From Liopterus haemorrhoidalis (Eukaryota > Arthropoda > Insecta > Coleoptera > Dytiscidae), in NCBI GenBank assembly GCA_963971575.1, contig OZ020611.1, forward strand, positions 26,333,279-26,397,278: a stretch of 64,000 bases of DNA. Reading direction: 5' to 3'. A program made the position numbers and the translations under genes. Shown piece after piece: positions 10,055 through 19,917 of the stretch. Under the pieces are notes generated by a model that saw only the letters and a list, made by a program, of their open reading frames with translations, had not been told where the DNA came from and ran no database searches. The number at the start of each line of letters is the position of its first letter. Within the stretch, counting starts at the first letter, position 1.

Positions 10055-13000
10055 TCGGATAATAAGTCGGGGCGAAAGCAAGACGCTGCGTTAGTGCGTG
10101 TTCGTTGTCATGTCAATAACTTTCCGACAGTGTGTCTCATAGATACAGGTGCGTCGCGATGTTTTGTGAGTCGAGGATTCTGGGAGCGTGTGGGGAACAC
10201 ACTATTGCGAAAAAGCGACGTGCGGGTGTCGCAAGCTGATAAAAGGCCTCTATGCACACGGGGTATAGGAACTGTGACTGTAAAACTGGCTAATGTGTCG
10301 ACTAAAGTAGAAGTGACGGTGTGTGAGGACTTGATTGATGACTGTGTGCTCGGTTGTAACTTTATCCGCGATCAAAAGTGCATAGTAAATCCCGCAGAGA
10401 ACTGTGTAATGATAAAAGGACAACGAGTCGACGAGTATCCAATTATGCCGGCCGCCGTAGTGTTGTGTGAATCGATGGTGATACCTCCGCGAACTGAGGT
10501 AATCGGTCGCGTTAAAGTGACGGGTGAAGAGGTTCGTGTTGCGCGCTTGCTGGAACCCTCCACGCGTTGTTGGGAAAGATACGGTTGTATGGTAAGCCGT
10601 AGTTTAATCACGGATACGGAGGGATCGGTGCTGTTGCGTAACCCGACCCAGGAATGTATAACAGTGCGGAAAAATGTATGTCTTGGCTCAGCGGTGGCGT
10701 GTACTTTAGTGGAGGAACATGCACGGGTGGAAACTAACCCGCCTCATTTGGAATTTGACTGGCAGGAGGCAGAACGTCATTTAACACCGAATCAGTTAAA
10801 ACGCGCCAAGGAGTGTATAGATACGCACGGTCACGTAGTGTCGCGTAACAAGAACGACACCGGGCGTACGAGTGTTTTAAAGCATAAGATAGACACTGGT
10901 ACTTCGCAACCCATACGTCTCGCCCCTAGAAGATTACCGCTGGCACGTCGATCTGAAGCTCAGCAAGAGGTACAGCGCATGTTGAAGGCCGGTGTTATTC
11001 GCCCTTCTTCGTCACCATGGTGTTTTCCAGCAGTCCTGATACGCAAAAAGGATGGCACTATGAGGTTTTGCGTAGACTTCCGCAAGTTGAATGAAGTAAC
11101 AGTGAAGGATAGCTACCCCTTGCCACGGATAGACGACGTGTTAGACTCGTTGTCTGGTGCTACTTTGTTCTCAGCGTTAGATCTACAATCAGGCTACTGG
11201 CAATGCGAGGTGGATAAGGAAGATCGTCCGAAAACGGCCTTTTCTATCGGTTCTGGTTTATACGAGTTCAACGTCCTACCATTTGGTGTCTGCAATGGAC
11301 CAGCCACGTTCCAACGGCTTATGGACCTCATCTTGGAAGGTTTAAACTGGGAGGCGGCGTTGGTATATCTCGATGATGTGATTGTATTCGGTAAAACGTT
11401 TGAGGAACACCTGGAACGACTAATAATGGTTCTGGATCGATTACAGTCTGCCGGGTTAAAGGTGAACCCTAGAAAATGTCGGCTTTTTCATCGAGAAGTC
11501 GAGTTTTTAGGACACATCGTGAGTCATGATGGTATTGCTACAGATCCAGAGAAGTTGCGAGCCGTAGATCACTGGCCGGTGCCTAGAAATTTGACAGAGT
11601 TAAGGTCATTTCTTGGTCTGGCATCGTATTACCGCCGGTTCGTGTTGGGTTTTGCATCGATTGCCGAACCACTTCATCGATTACTGAATAAAGGCGAAAG
11701 ATTCGTCTGGAGCGAGGATTGCGATTGCGCTTTTAAAAAACTAAAGCGTTGTCTAATGACATCCCCTATTTTAGCATACCCGAATCCTCAGTTGCCGTTC
11801 CTTATCGATGTGGACGCTAGTGGCACAGGCATAGGAGGAGTATTAAGCCAGGTTCAGGACGGCGAAGAACGCGTGGTCGCGTATTACAGCCGATCATTAA
11901 CCAAAGTAGAGAGAAGATACTGCGTTACACGCAGGGAAATGTTAGCCCTCGTAGCAGTGTGTCGACAGTTTAAAGGCTATTTATTGGGTGCTCGTTTCAC
12001 AGCTAGAACAGACCACAACTGTCTGCGCTGGCTGCGAGGATTTCGTGAACCAGAAGGGCAGGTTGCAAGATGGCTGGAGATTCTATCCGAATACCACATT
12101 GAGGTAGAGCACCGACCGGGGAAGAAACACGGCAACGCTGATGGATTGTCACGACGGCCATGTTCGCAGTGCGGCATGAACGAAGGAGAGGAGCAAATGG
12201 CTAGTATATGCGCCCTGGATGATCCTGTTGTAGATTCCCCTGTGTTAGTGATGGAACAACGAAAAGACGAGTGTTGTGGCCCCGTGGTGCGAGTGATAAA
12301 CGGGGAAATAACCGAATCTGTTTTGGACAAATCGGCTCACAAACTTTATATGTTGAAGCCTGAACTGAAAGATCAAGTGCTGTGTATCGTGGACAGAACG
12401 GGTCGGTTACCTGAATACCGGGCGGTGGTACCTGCGTCAATGGTGTCGGAGATCATGCGAGTGTACCACGGAAACGCTTCGGCAGGAGCGCATATGGGTG
12501 TGACCAGAACTCTATCGCGGTTGCGTGAGCGGTTCTTTTGGTTTAATATGCAGCGCGATGTTGCGGATTGGTGTCGTAAGTGTGAAGACTGTAGCCGTCG
12601 TAAAACACCCATACCTTCAGCCAAGTCGCCGTTACTCACACATTTAGTAGAGCGTCCTCTTCAGCGCGTTGCATTAGACATTTTAGGACCACTGCCTACG
12701 ACCGAACGCGGTTGCAAGTATATTATGGTTGTGAGTGATTATTTCACGAAATGGACGGAAGCATACGCGTTACCTAATCAAACAGCTGAAACGTGCGCGC
12801 GCGTTTTCGTCGACGAATTCGTTTGCCGCTATGGCGCCCCTGAGATTCTGCATTCTGATCAAGGCCGACAATTTGAGTCTCAATTATTTCAAGAGATGTG
12901 CCGCCTGTTAGACATCGAGAAAACGCGCACCACACCATTTCGGCCTCAGTCTGACGGCATGGTGGAGCGATTTAACAGGACGCTCCTGAATATGCTGAGC

Positions 13001-14512
13001 CACTGGGCAGGCGAACATCAACGGACCTGGGACACTAAGTTGCCTCAAGTGATGCTGGCTTATCGTGCTAGTCGGCATGATAGTACCCGATACACACCCT
13101 TTACCATGATGTTTGGTAGAGAGATACGGTTACCGGCCGATGCACAGTACGGACTACCCCCAGATACATCGTGCCGATCGGATCAAGAGTTTGTTCGTAA
13201 TTTGAGAGCATCCTTAGACCAAGCACACGAGGCTGCCCGTGAGCATTTAGGGGTGGCTCATCGCCGACAGAAAGAATATTACGACCGTAATGCGAAACCT
13301 CGATCATATCAAGTGGGCGATGTTGTGTGGGTCCATCAACCTACCCCACGTGTTGGGGAGACTAGTAAACTACATCGTCCCTGGACGGGTCCGTATCGGG
13401 TAATCAAGGATATCGGAATGCATACTTTCCGTGTGCAGCATTGCGCTTTAAAACACAAGCGCTTGGTAATACATCAAGATCGTCTGAAACCGTGTGCTGA
13501 GGTGCCAGCACCCGACACCGCGATGCGAGAAGAACGAGCGAGGAGACGCCCTGGACGACCCCGACGCAGCGCAGTGGGTGGCCATCAATCAGATGCCGAC
13601 ACCCATTGTTGGGAAGAGGTAGCCGGTGATGTGTTTGATTCCCCTGCAGAATATGGTTTAGCTCATTGTGTAGCTGAGGACCTGAAAATGGGCGCTGGAA
13701 TAGCTGTGGAATTCAAAAAGAAATTCCAGGGTATAGATCAGTTAAGGGATCAGAATCTTCGAACAGGGGACGTGGGGATGTTGCGATCCCCCGGACGGTA
13801 CGTCTTTTATTTAGTGACTAAGAAATGTAGTCACCAACGGCCAACCTATGATTCTCTGCATCAAGCTCTATGTTGTTTGAGAGATCGCGCCGTGACTCAT
13901 GGAGTTGATAAGATAGCCATGCCTATGATAGGATGTGGACTGGATGGATTAAATGAACACCGAGTAAAACAACTGATCAATCAGGTGTTCCAAGGACAGG
14001 GCATCCAGATTCGTATTTATAAAGACCAGAAGGCTCAGAGAGTCACTCGTCCAACAACCGTACAGACTCCTGGGGGCGCGATTGGTGATTCTAGTCGTTG
14101 TTCAACACCATTGTCATGGCCTAGCCCCGGGCGTGAATCACTTGCCCCCGATATCTGCCCAGAAACGGTTTCTGATGTTGGCGACTCTTCGATACAGAAT
14201 CGGAGCATCGAAACACCAGATGAGCTCTCCGAAACAGAGGAGGAGACTGACTACGTCATGGCTGAGGGCGATAATATCCCGAATATGGGAACCGGAGAGA
14301 CTGCCGGTAAAGAGGAGCGACCCCCGGAGGACCCATCAGAGCCTGTTGTGGAGGACGGTGTGCTTGTTGAGGACGTTAGTGCTGACCCAGTGGCCCCGAA
14401 TGAGGGCGGTGAAGTATCCGAAAACCAGGAACCCAGACGCGTATTGCCGCCTCGAGTTTCGCGTGATGTTGCCAGAAGTCGTATTCTGGACACTTTCGGG
14501 AGAAAGTGCTGA
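10025..14512 (+). CDS. pol: Pol polyprotein with C-terminal TARG1-like macrodomain (1495 aa)
   Basis: Domains in order: aspartic protease with LIDTGAS (Asp40); reverse transcriptase with YLDD at 448-451; RNase H with DVDAS (595-599); integrase zinc finger (His815, His823, Cys853, Cys856); DD35E core (Asp885, Asp945, Glu981); GPY/F module (1122-1124); a basic RPGRPRR stretch (about 1175-1181). Residues about 1199-1335 are a complete macrodomain closely resembling TARG1/OARD1, the hydrolase that removes ADP-ribose from glutamate or aspartate. The block includes AHCVAEDLKMGAGIAVEFKK, and the residues equivalent to human Lys84 and Asp125 are kept (Lys1266 in YLVTKK, Asp1307 in IGCGLD). A serine-, proline- and acid-rich tail of about 160 residues follows. 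No premature stop or frameshift. Polyprotein processing around the macrodomain is unknown. Confidence 0.95.
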   Translation: MKASTCPASMSDNKSGRKQDAALVRVRCHVNNFPTVCLIDTGASRCFVSRGFWERVGNTLLRKSDVRVSQADKRPLCTRGIGTVTVKLANVSTKVEVTVCEDLIDDCVLGCNFIRDQKCIVNPAENCVMIKGQRVDEYPIMPAAVVLCESMVIPPRTEVIGRVKVTGEEVRVARLLEPSTRCWERYGCMVSRSLITDTEGSVLLRNPTQECITVRKNVCLGSAVACTLVEEHARVETNPPHLEFDWQEAERHLTPNQLKRAKECIDTHGHVVSRNKNDTGRTSVLKHKIDTGTSQPIRLAPRRLPLARRSEAQQEVQRMLKAGVIRPSSSPWCFPAVLIRKKDGTMRFCVDFRKLNEVTVKDSYPLPRIDDVLDSLSGATLFSALDLQSGYWQCEVDKEDRPKTAFSIGSGLYEFNVLPFGVCNGPATFQRLMDLILEGLNWEAALVYLDDVIVFGKTFEEHLERLIMVLDRLQSAGLKVNPRKCRLFHREVEFLGHIVSHDGIATDPEKLRAVDHWPVPRNLTELRSFLGLASYYRRFVLGFASIAEPLHRLLNKGERFVWSEDCDCAFKKLKRCLMTSPILAYPNPQLPFLIDVDASGTGIGGVLSQVQDGEERVVAYYSRSLTKVERRYCVTRREMLALVAVCRQFKGYLLGARFTARTDHNCLRWLRGFREPEGQVARWLEILSEYHIEVEHRPGKKHGNADGLSRRPCSQCGMNEGEEQMASICALDDPVVDSPVLVMEQRKDECCGPVVRVINGEITESVLDKSAHKLYMLKPELKDQVLCIVDRTGRLPEYRAVVPASMVSEIMRVYHGNASAGAHMGVTRTLSRLRERFFWFNMQRDVADWCRKCEDCSRRKTPIPSAKSPLLTHLVERPLQRVALDILGPLPTTERGCKYIMVVSDYFTKWTEAYALPNQTAETCARVFVDEFVCRYGAPEILHSDQGRQFESQLFQEMCRLLDIEKTRTTPFRPQSDGMVERFNRTLLNMLSHWAGEHQRTWDTKLPQVMLAYRASRHDSTRYTPFTMMFGREIRLPADAQYGLPPDTSCRSDQEFVRNLRASLDQAHEAAREHLGVAHRRQKEYYDRNAKPRSYQVGDVVWVHQPTPRVGETSKLHRPWTGPYRVIKDIGMHTFRVQHCALKHKRLVIHQDRLKPCAEVPAPDTAMREERARRRPGRPRRSAVGGHQSDADTHCWEEVAGDVFDSPAEYGLAHCVAEDLKMGAGIAVEFKKKFQGIDQLRDQNLRTGDVGMLRSPGRYVFYLVTKKCSHQRPTYDSLHQALCCLRDRAVTHGVDKIAMPMIGCGLDGLNEHRVKQLINQVFQGQGIQIRIYKDQKAQRVTRPTTVQTPGGAIGDSSRCSTPLSWPSPGRESLAPDICPETVSDVGDSSIQNRSIETPDELSETEEETDYVMAEGDNIPNMGTGETAGKEERPPEDPSEPVVEDGVLVEDVSADPVAPNEGGEVSENQEPRRVLPPRVSRDVARSRILDTFGRKC
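13615..14029 (+). other. macrodomain-coding segment of pol
   Basis: This segment encodes residues about 1197-1335 of Pol. Motifs in order: GDVF (the first strand, preceding the adenine-binding part in the family), AHCVAEDLKMGAGIA (phosphate/ribose-binding loop), a Lys1266-containing strand, PTYDSLHQAL, and MPMIGCGLDGL with Asp1307. The size and order match stand-alone TARG1 proteins of about 150 residues. It is in frame with integrase without an intron, consistent with capture from a processed transcript. Catalytic activity is inferred from conserved residues only. Confidence 0.9.
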
Positions 14513-14527
14513 CTTAGTAGGGAAGAG
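14513..14527 (+). other. polypurine tract
   Basis: AGTAGGGAAGAG immediately precedes the 3' LTR, in the expected position for plus-strand priming. It is short and interrupted by one T. Confidence 0.65.
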
Positions 14528-14763
14528 TGTAGCGAACGGACTTTTTGTAGAGACTGTACGTCTATGTGTCGGTGGTGAGGGAGACGGACATACGGGCGTG
14601 GGGGAAGTATACGTGTGTGTACTGCGAACATTAGTTAGTTGTTCGTCGGCAGCGGTTATGGACTGTGTTATTGTGACTATAGACTGTTAACGTGACTCTG
14701 TTATGTAATGATAAATTGTTATATACCTGTAATTACTTAAATTGAATAATAAAATACGCTACA
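14528..14763 (+). repeat. 3' LTR
   Basis: 236 bp with the same TGTAGC...GCTACA ends as the 5' LTR. No difference from it was seen by eye. Confidence 0.95.
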
Positions 14764-14774
14764 TATGTATTAAA

Positions 14775-15160
14775 ATGAGGGGAGGTATGAAGGGAGGTAT
14801 TGTGATCATACCGATTTTGACAGTTCTAGATTTCGATGGATCTCCACGAATTGAGGTCCCTACCTAACGTTTTGTATATTTTTAGCATGATGTCTGTTTG
14901 TCTGCCTGTCTGTCTGTCTGCCCGTCCGTCCGTTCGTCCGGCTGTCTGTCTGTCTGGCGGTCTGTATACACGTGCAGAGCAAATTCCGCTAAAAGGATTA
15001 TCTATTTTTTTATACTTATATGCAACGTCTCCTGGTCATGATAAATAATATCTCTGATAGAAAATATTGGGCCAAATTATTTCTACTGTGCTGCTAGAAT
15101 GTATTTTATACAAGTACCTTGTGATGGCGGACGGTCCTGACCACAGCTGATTTATTTTTT
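14775..15160 (+). mobile_element. family C repeat, copy C2 (internally deleted)
   Basis: It contains the 5' part GGGAGGTATTGTGATCA, the TCTCCACGAATTGAGGTCCC block, a GTCY array (14892-14966) and GTACACGTGCAGAGC-like sequence. A deletion follows, then the 3' end with GACCACAGCTGAT. The macrodomain retrotransposon inserted just upstream of it. Confidence 0.6.
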
Positions 15161-15179
15161 ATTTTTATATACATAATTG

Positions 15180-15377
15180 TTTATATTTATCTCGGGATGA
15201 GTTTTTTTGGACTCTCAGTATTTTTCCTATATGTGTGTCAAAGTTTTGTACAAGCATACCAAATTTCAGTTTTCTATGTTAAGCCGTTTGGCTACAATTT
15301 CTACCATTGACAGACAGATAGACAGACACATAAGTGACGTTATAACAGTTTTTTGGTGGTCATACCTACAAAACCCT
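15180..15377 (-). mobile_element. family B fragment inserted at the 3' end of C2
   Basis: The minus strand reads the family B 5' terminus (GGGTTTTGTAGGTATGACC), a very short GTCT remnant and GGTAGAAATTGTAGCCAAAC. It ends in T-rich sequence near 15180. A second copy of the family C end (GTGGTGGCCACAGCTGATTT) follows at 15378-15398, so it interrupts C2. Confidence 0.55.
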
Positions 15378-15399
15378 GTGGTGGCCACAGCTGATTTTT

Positions 15400-15581
15400 T
15401 ATATTTAAAGTTTTAGTCACAATTTTTATTGAGCAGTTGATACGAGAGATTTTCAATGAATTAATTTATTTATCTATGTATTTATGTATGTAAATGTTAT
15501 AATCCTAGACAGGTCGAGCCCAAGAAGTTCGACTAGAAATTATTTAGAGAAAAAAAAAAAAACGTATAAAATATACATATA
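15400..15581. other. unannotated short spacer
   Basis: AT-rich, with a poly-A run at about 15549-15562. Nothing recognised. Confidence 0.4.
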
Positions 15582-15647
15582 CAGGTTGCGGCAACATAAT
15601 TTGCTGATTTTAAGGGTCAATAAAACAGAAGATTATGATAGTTATCA

Positions 15648-15699
15648 TTTTTAGGGTTTTGTAGGTATGACCAAAAAACCCTTATACCGTCATTTTGTC

Positions 15700-15737
<38 letters not shown>

Positions 15738-16706
15738 TCGGTAAAAATTGTAGCCAAACGGCTAAACCTAGAGAGTTGAAATTTGGCATGCTTATACAAC
15801 TCTTTGACCCGCACATAGGAAAAATACTAAAACATCTCAAAAACATATCCCCCTAAAAATATAAACAAATATGTGCTCATCGAAAAAAAAAATATTTTTT
15901 TATAATTATGAGTAGGGTATCAAATGAAAGCCCTTGGTACGTGGATTAACGATCAAATTTTTATTTTTGCAAAATAAATTATTTTGAAGCGATTTTTGCC
16001 AAAATTGTGCAAAAAATTTTTTGTCCCACACCCTGTAGCCCAGATGGTTTAAACTAAAAATCTGAAAAAATTCTAAGTAATGTATATTGGTGTGAACCGA
16101 AATAGTACAACAGGAATTTTTGATCAGATTATGTTTTCGGAAAATAACGCATTTTTTGTGTTTTTAACTAAAATATGTTAAATATTTAATTCGCTATGTA
16201 ACACTTCAGATAAGAAACTCTGGTAGCTCAGATGGTTTCGTAACGCACTTTGTAAATTGCAGTGCGAACGTTGCAGAGTTCGAATCGTGTTAATTTTATT
16301 GTTTTTTTTTTTTTGCATTTCTATTTTGTTTAAATTATTTTGTCAAAATTCGTTATATTTTGGTAAATGTTGCATTTATTTTTTAAAAGCGTAAATTTAA
16401 TAACCAGAGGGAAGTGTTGAAATTATAATTTAATTCTGTGACGAAATCAGAGGGAGGGACTTATGATATAAGCAACCAATGGAAGCCATAGGCGCAATTT
16501 TAAAAATCTTACTGAACCTTGCTGTATAAATAAAATACTGTACACATTTAGAAACTTAAATAATGGTATTAGGCATTCGAATTAAAATTCATAAAAAAAT
16601 ATTTTGACATAAAATTTGTTTTGGCATCCCAAATAATCATCATTCAGTTACTAAATACCTGCAAAACCCAGAAATGTGTGAAGATTCACACTTCACATAA
16701 ATTTTT
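15648..16706 (+). mobile_element. family A repeat, copy A3
   Basis: Full-length copy with the TTTTTAGGGTTTTGTAGG start, GTCT array (about 15700-15735), body, cassette 16214-16293 and long 3' half. It ends in ACCTGCAAAACCC, the TTCACAC hairpin and a T-run. It is inserted in the mariner-like element. Confidence 0.75.
16214..16293 (+). other. tRNA-like cassette of A3 (tRNA-Thr-like)
   Basis: Perfect A box TAGCTCAGATG (16224-16234) and perfect B box GTTCGAATC (16278-16286). An anticodon-loop-like TTTGTAA lies between them, giving TGT (Thr-like). A T-tract starts at about 16293. The acceptor arms do not form a clean cloverleaf. Confidence 0.6.
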
Positions 16707-16799
16707 ATTATTTTTTCTCATTATTCTACAACATTGGAAATTTAAATTTACACAGTTTTAAAAATTGTATCCGGCAAATGGCGCCCCCATTGACGATAT

Positions 16800-17360
16800 A
16801 CTGATTTACCCGAATTCTGAAGTGCGGGTCGACTCTTTCCAGCGTAGCGATGGGTATGCTGGTTTTGCTTGACGAATATTGTCCTTCAGTTGAGCAAGGA
16901 TCCTTGGACGATCAGTGTACACGATGGATTTGAGATGCCCCCATAAATAAAAGTCGCAAGGGGCTAAATCGGGTGAATACGGGCAATGAGACATTACTTC
17001 GATGTTTTTCTCCTTCAATTAATCAATTATTTGACGTGCTGTGTGGGAGGTTGCATTATCCACTGAAGATCGTCCTTCAAAGAAATCAGGCACCCGGGGA
17101 AGTTTTCCCGCAATACCCTCATTTCAGTTCGCGCCGTGTGTGCCGTGGGTCCATCCTGCTGAAGCCAAATATTCCCAACATCCATTTCGTTACGATTTGG
17201 CAGAAAAAAATTAAAATAGTCTGCCTTACTGCCACGATGTTTTGGGCTGATCTCATGGGCCGTTCTACCCCTGATCTTCCATTTTCCCTGAATGTGTTTA
17301 CCCACGTAACACTCGATTGGAACACGAGCTCGGGCGGCAATTTGTGGCGAACAGATTAAG
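16800..17360 (-). pseudogene. mariner-like transposase pseudogene
   Basis: Minus-strand pieces in different frames give TWVNTFRENGRSGVERPMRS (17119-17340), IWLQQDGPTAHTARTEMRVL with the second catalytic Asp (17027-17305), and CPYSPDLAPCDFYLWGHLKS with the third (16806-17018). These are consecutive parts of one insect Tc1/mariner transposase broken by frameshifts. The N-terminus is missing where a non-LTR element has inserted at 17361. Confidence 0.8.
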
Positions 17361-18123
17361 CAGAACGAATCTAAAACCCAACACCTATTGTTTTCCCTAA
17401 GACCAATAACAGAGAATATTAGTCAAGATCCTGTTAAGTTCATAGGAGTAACCATTGGTATAAATCTCAGTTGGGAAAACACGCGGAAACAACAGTAGAA
17501 AAATTATGCAAGGCAATCTACTGTGTAAGAAATCTAAAATCTAAGGTACACAGAAATGACCTGGTGACTGCATATCCCTGGTTGAGACACACATCACATA
17601 TGCTTTGCTAGCTTGGGGACACTCGACACATACCAAAAGAATTTTTCAACTACAACGGCGAGTTGTTAGAGTGATTTGTGGTCTGAATTACAAACAAGAC
17701 TGTAGACAACATTTTGTTGAACTAGGTCTGATGACACTACCGTCCTTATATATATTCTACTGCCTTGTTTACATGAATCAAACCAAAGATAATTTCAAAA
17801 CGCAGGAAAAAAATCATAAATATGAGACGAGAGGGAAACACTTGATAAGACCAGCATACATTAGAGTAGGTTGTGCAAGAGACTCAATTAATCATTATTG
17901 CACTAAATTTTATAATATCTTACCTGAGAGTATTAAAGGTTTGCCTCTCTACTCATTTAGAAATATTTTAAAGTAATTTTTTAAGGAAAATGCGTTTTAC
18001 AATTATGATGAGTTCTTTATAAACGATTTCAGTAATGTAAGTTTTTAGAAATAAGTATTTATGTAACCATTTTGCAAAGACGTGTGTAAAAACGTAAATT
18101 TGAAAACACTTATAAATATTATT
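17361..18123 (+). mobile_element. 5'-truncated non-LTR retrotransposon with (ATT)n tail
   Basis: The plus strand encodes the region after the RT catalytic core. A frameshifted stretch (17361-17600, reading FIGVTIGINLSWEN) is followed by a 123-codon ORF (17605-17976) with AWGHSTHTKRIFQLQRRVVR and ELGLMTLPSLYIFYCL. About 145 bp of 3' UTR follows, ending in ATTATTATTATTA at 18110-18123. The minus-strand copy at 47010-47740 belongs to a similar family with the same kind of tail. Confidence 0.75.
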
Positions 18124-18359
18124 ATTATTAATATTGAACTACGCGCAGAATGCTCGCTGTTTGGCGCCGACCGTTAGAAAAGTAAGCCTCTACGGCAAAC
18201 GCGCGCTGTTCCTTCGCCCAACGCGTTATCGGTATTAAAGTGGAAGGGAGAGAAATTTCTTGACTGACCTATACGAATGAAGCCATCCGCACCCTCTAGC
18301 GGCCAAACCTCGCTTCCTGGTGCCCAGTTCAAATCAGCAAATTATGCTGTCGCTTCCTG

Positions 18360-18643
18360 CTTTATTAGCAGGTCAATACCCTTGCCCCTTTTAGTGAGCC
18401 CATTGCCCCTCTGAATCCTCGGGGCTTTCTCATGAGCTTTTCGTGATCTTGTAGCATACACTCTGCCATTCTGATGATTGAAAGCTATATTTAATACCCA
18501 TTCAAATCTTTGAAGGTGTTATTAAGAAATCAATTTATAAATGGAATAAGCACAACTTATGAGGATAATGTATAGATAGATAGATAGATAATGCCTTTCA
18601 TGCCTTTGGGCCTTGAATTTATACATGAATTTATACAGCATTA
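18360..18643. other. unannotated spacer
   Basis: Contains a short (GATA)n run at about 18570-18590. No gene seen. Confidence 0.45.
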
Positions 18644-19131
18644 TACTTCGTTCAGAACCTCCAAATTATAAATTAGAATTAACGTAAAATTAGTTCGTAG
18701 AAATTAAGACGCGTTCACAATATAAATTAAGAAATTAAGCAACTGACAGATATTTTTATCGATTTCTACTTTATCGATAGATATTTGGCAGCTGTTTACA
18801 TTTGCTAACGAGGTTTTGAGTGTTTCATAGTTCTGAAAAGAATTAAAATAGAGAAAAAATTTATATGTATACTCATAGAAAACATAAATATGTGGATAGA
18901 AGCAAAAAAATATGGTCATAGACATTTTTAGGTTGGCAAGTGCTTACTGCGCATGCGTCAATTGTAAATTAACGTAAGGGTTTGCAGTCTACAAACATCT
19001 AATTTTAATTTATAAGTATAAGTATTAATTTTGAAGGTTGTGAACGATAACTTACAGTTACGTATAACAAACATGCACGCTAATTCTAAGTGCTAATTCT
19101 AATTCCTAATTTCGTGGTTCTGAACGCAGCA
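18644..19131. mobile_element. PIF/Harbinger-type MITE
   Basis: Terminal repeats CGTTCAGAACC (from 18649) and its complement (to 19126) extend outward to the TTA copies at 18641-18643 and 19132-19134, the 3-bp duplication typical of Harbinger elements. 488 bp, non-coding. Confidence 0.7.
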
Positions 19132-19134
19132 TTA

Positions 19135-19726
19135 GTGCAGAGAAGATTAAACCAGGCACGGAAGATATTCTGACGCCTAGAAAGTATTTTAGAAGACACG
19201 TAAACAAGAACTATGTCCAGTTCTGATGTATACAAATATCTGAGCTTGTGTACACTGTTGGACACCGTTACTAATACCTAAAACTAAAAATCTGTTCCAT
19301 TATTATATGACTACAGACTGAACATAATGTAAAGCAATAAAAAATTTATAGTATAAATTTGCATAATAATAATGCACAATGTTAACATTATCAGAATTAT
19401 GATGCATCGATGAAAATTTTAACAGATGTTAGCTATTAAAATTTTCGAACAAAATAAAAATTATGATTTTATGATTTTCAAATATTTTGATAGTACACTT
19501 GATATTCGAAATAAAAATTGTAATTTATAACTGCTTTTGTAAAGTACTCGTTAATTTAATAAATTATTAATTGCTTTTTGAATTGATGATATTGATTAGA
19601 TTAAAATTACGAGAAAAAATTAAATAAATAAAAAGCAGTTGAAAAGTGTTGAGCTACATAAAATATTTCTTCTATTCTACTGTATTAATAACACATACCT
19701 ATATCGGTTTCTACGAACACTTGACG
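19135..19726. other. unannotated AT-rich stretch
   Basis: No recognisable gene or transposon terminus. Confidence 0.45.
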
Positions 19727-19917
19727 TTAAGCTGCATTCAGAGCTCTTTAAATTAATAGTCTGTGGACTATACGTTGTAGATATGTTTAATACATTGTTT
19801 TAACGTTCCAAGTAGCGTTTACAGCTCTTGGAAATTAGTAAGTTACGAATAATCCGACATCTGTGTGTCCTTAAACCAACTACGGTCGCTTCATAACATG
19901 TTTATTATCTATTATCG

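Larger units (their letters stand above)
8911..14763 (+). mobile_element. complete gypsy-type LTR retrotransposon encoding a TARG1-like macrodomain
   Basis: Order of parts: 5' LTR 8911-9146, primer-binding site, gag 9234-10025, pol 10025-14512, purine-rich tract, 3' LTR 14528-14763. TATG is duplicated at 8907-8910 and 14764-14767, a 4-bp target duplication typical of gypsy elements. Both ORFs are open and the LTRs look identical by eye, so the insertion is recent and may be competent. There is no env ORF. The element is visibly richer in G, C and CpG than its surroundings. Its unusual feature is a macrodomain fused C-terminal to the integrase, with an acidic tail. Confidence 0.95.
15582..18359. 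mobile_element. mariner-like transposon hosting other insertions
   Basis: The left terminus CAGGTTGCGGCAACATAATT, preceded by TA, is inverted at 18328-18359 as AATTATGCTGTCGCTTCCTG. The right flank no longer shows TA. Inside are family A copy A3, a minus-strand transposase pseudogene (16800-17360) and a 5'-truncated non-LTR element (17361-18123). The remainder (18124-18330) is GC-richer non-coding transposon sequence. Confidence 0.7.

Noticed and set aside
14082..14690. 202-aa ORF at the 3' end of the LTR element as a possible env or accessory protein
   Set aside because: It overlaps the pol tail in another frame and runs into the LTR. It has no signal peptide, membrane segment or recognisable domain.
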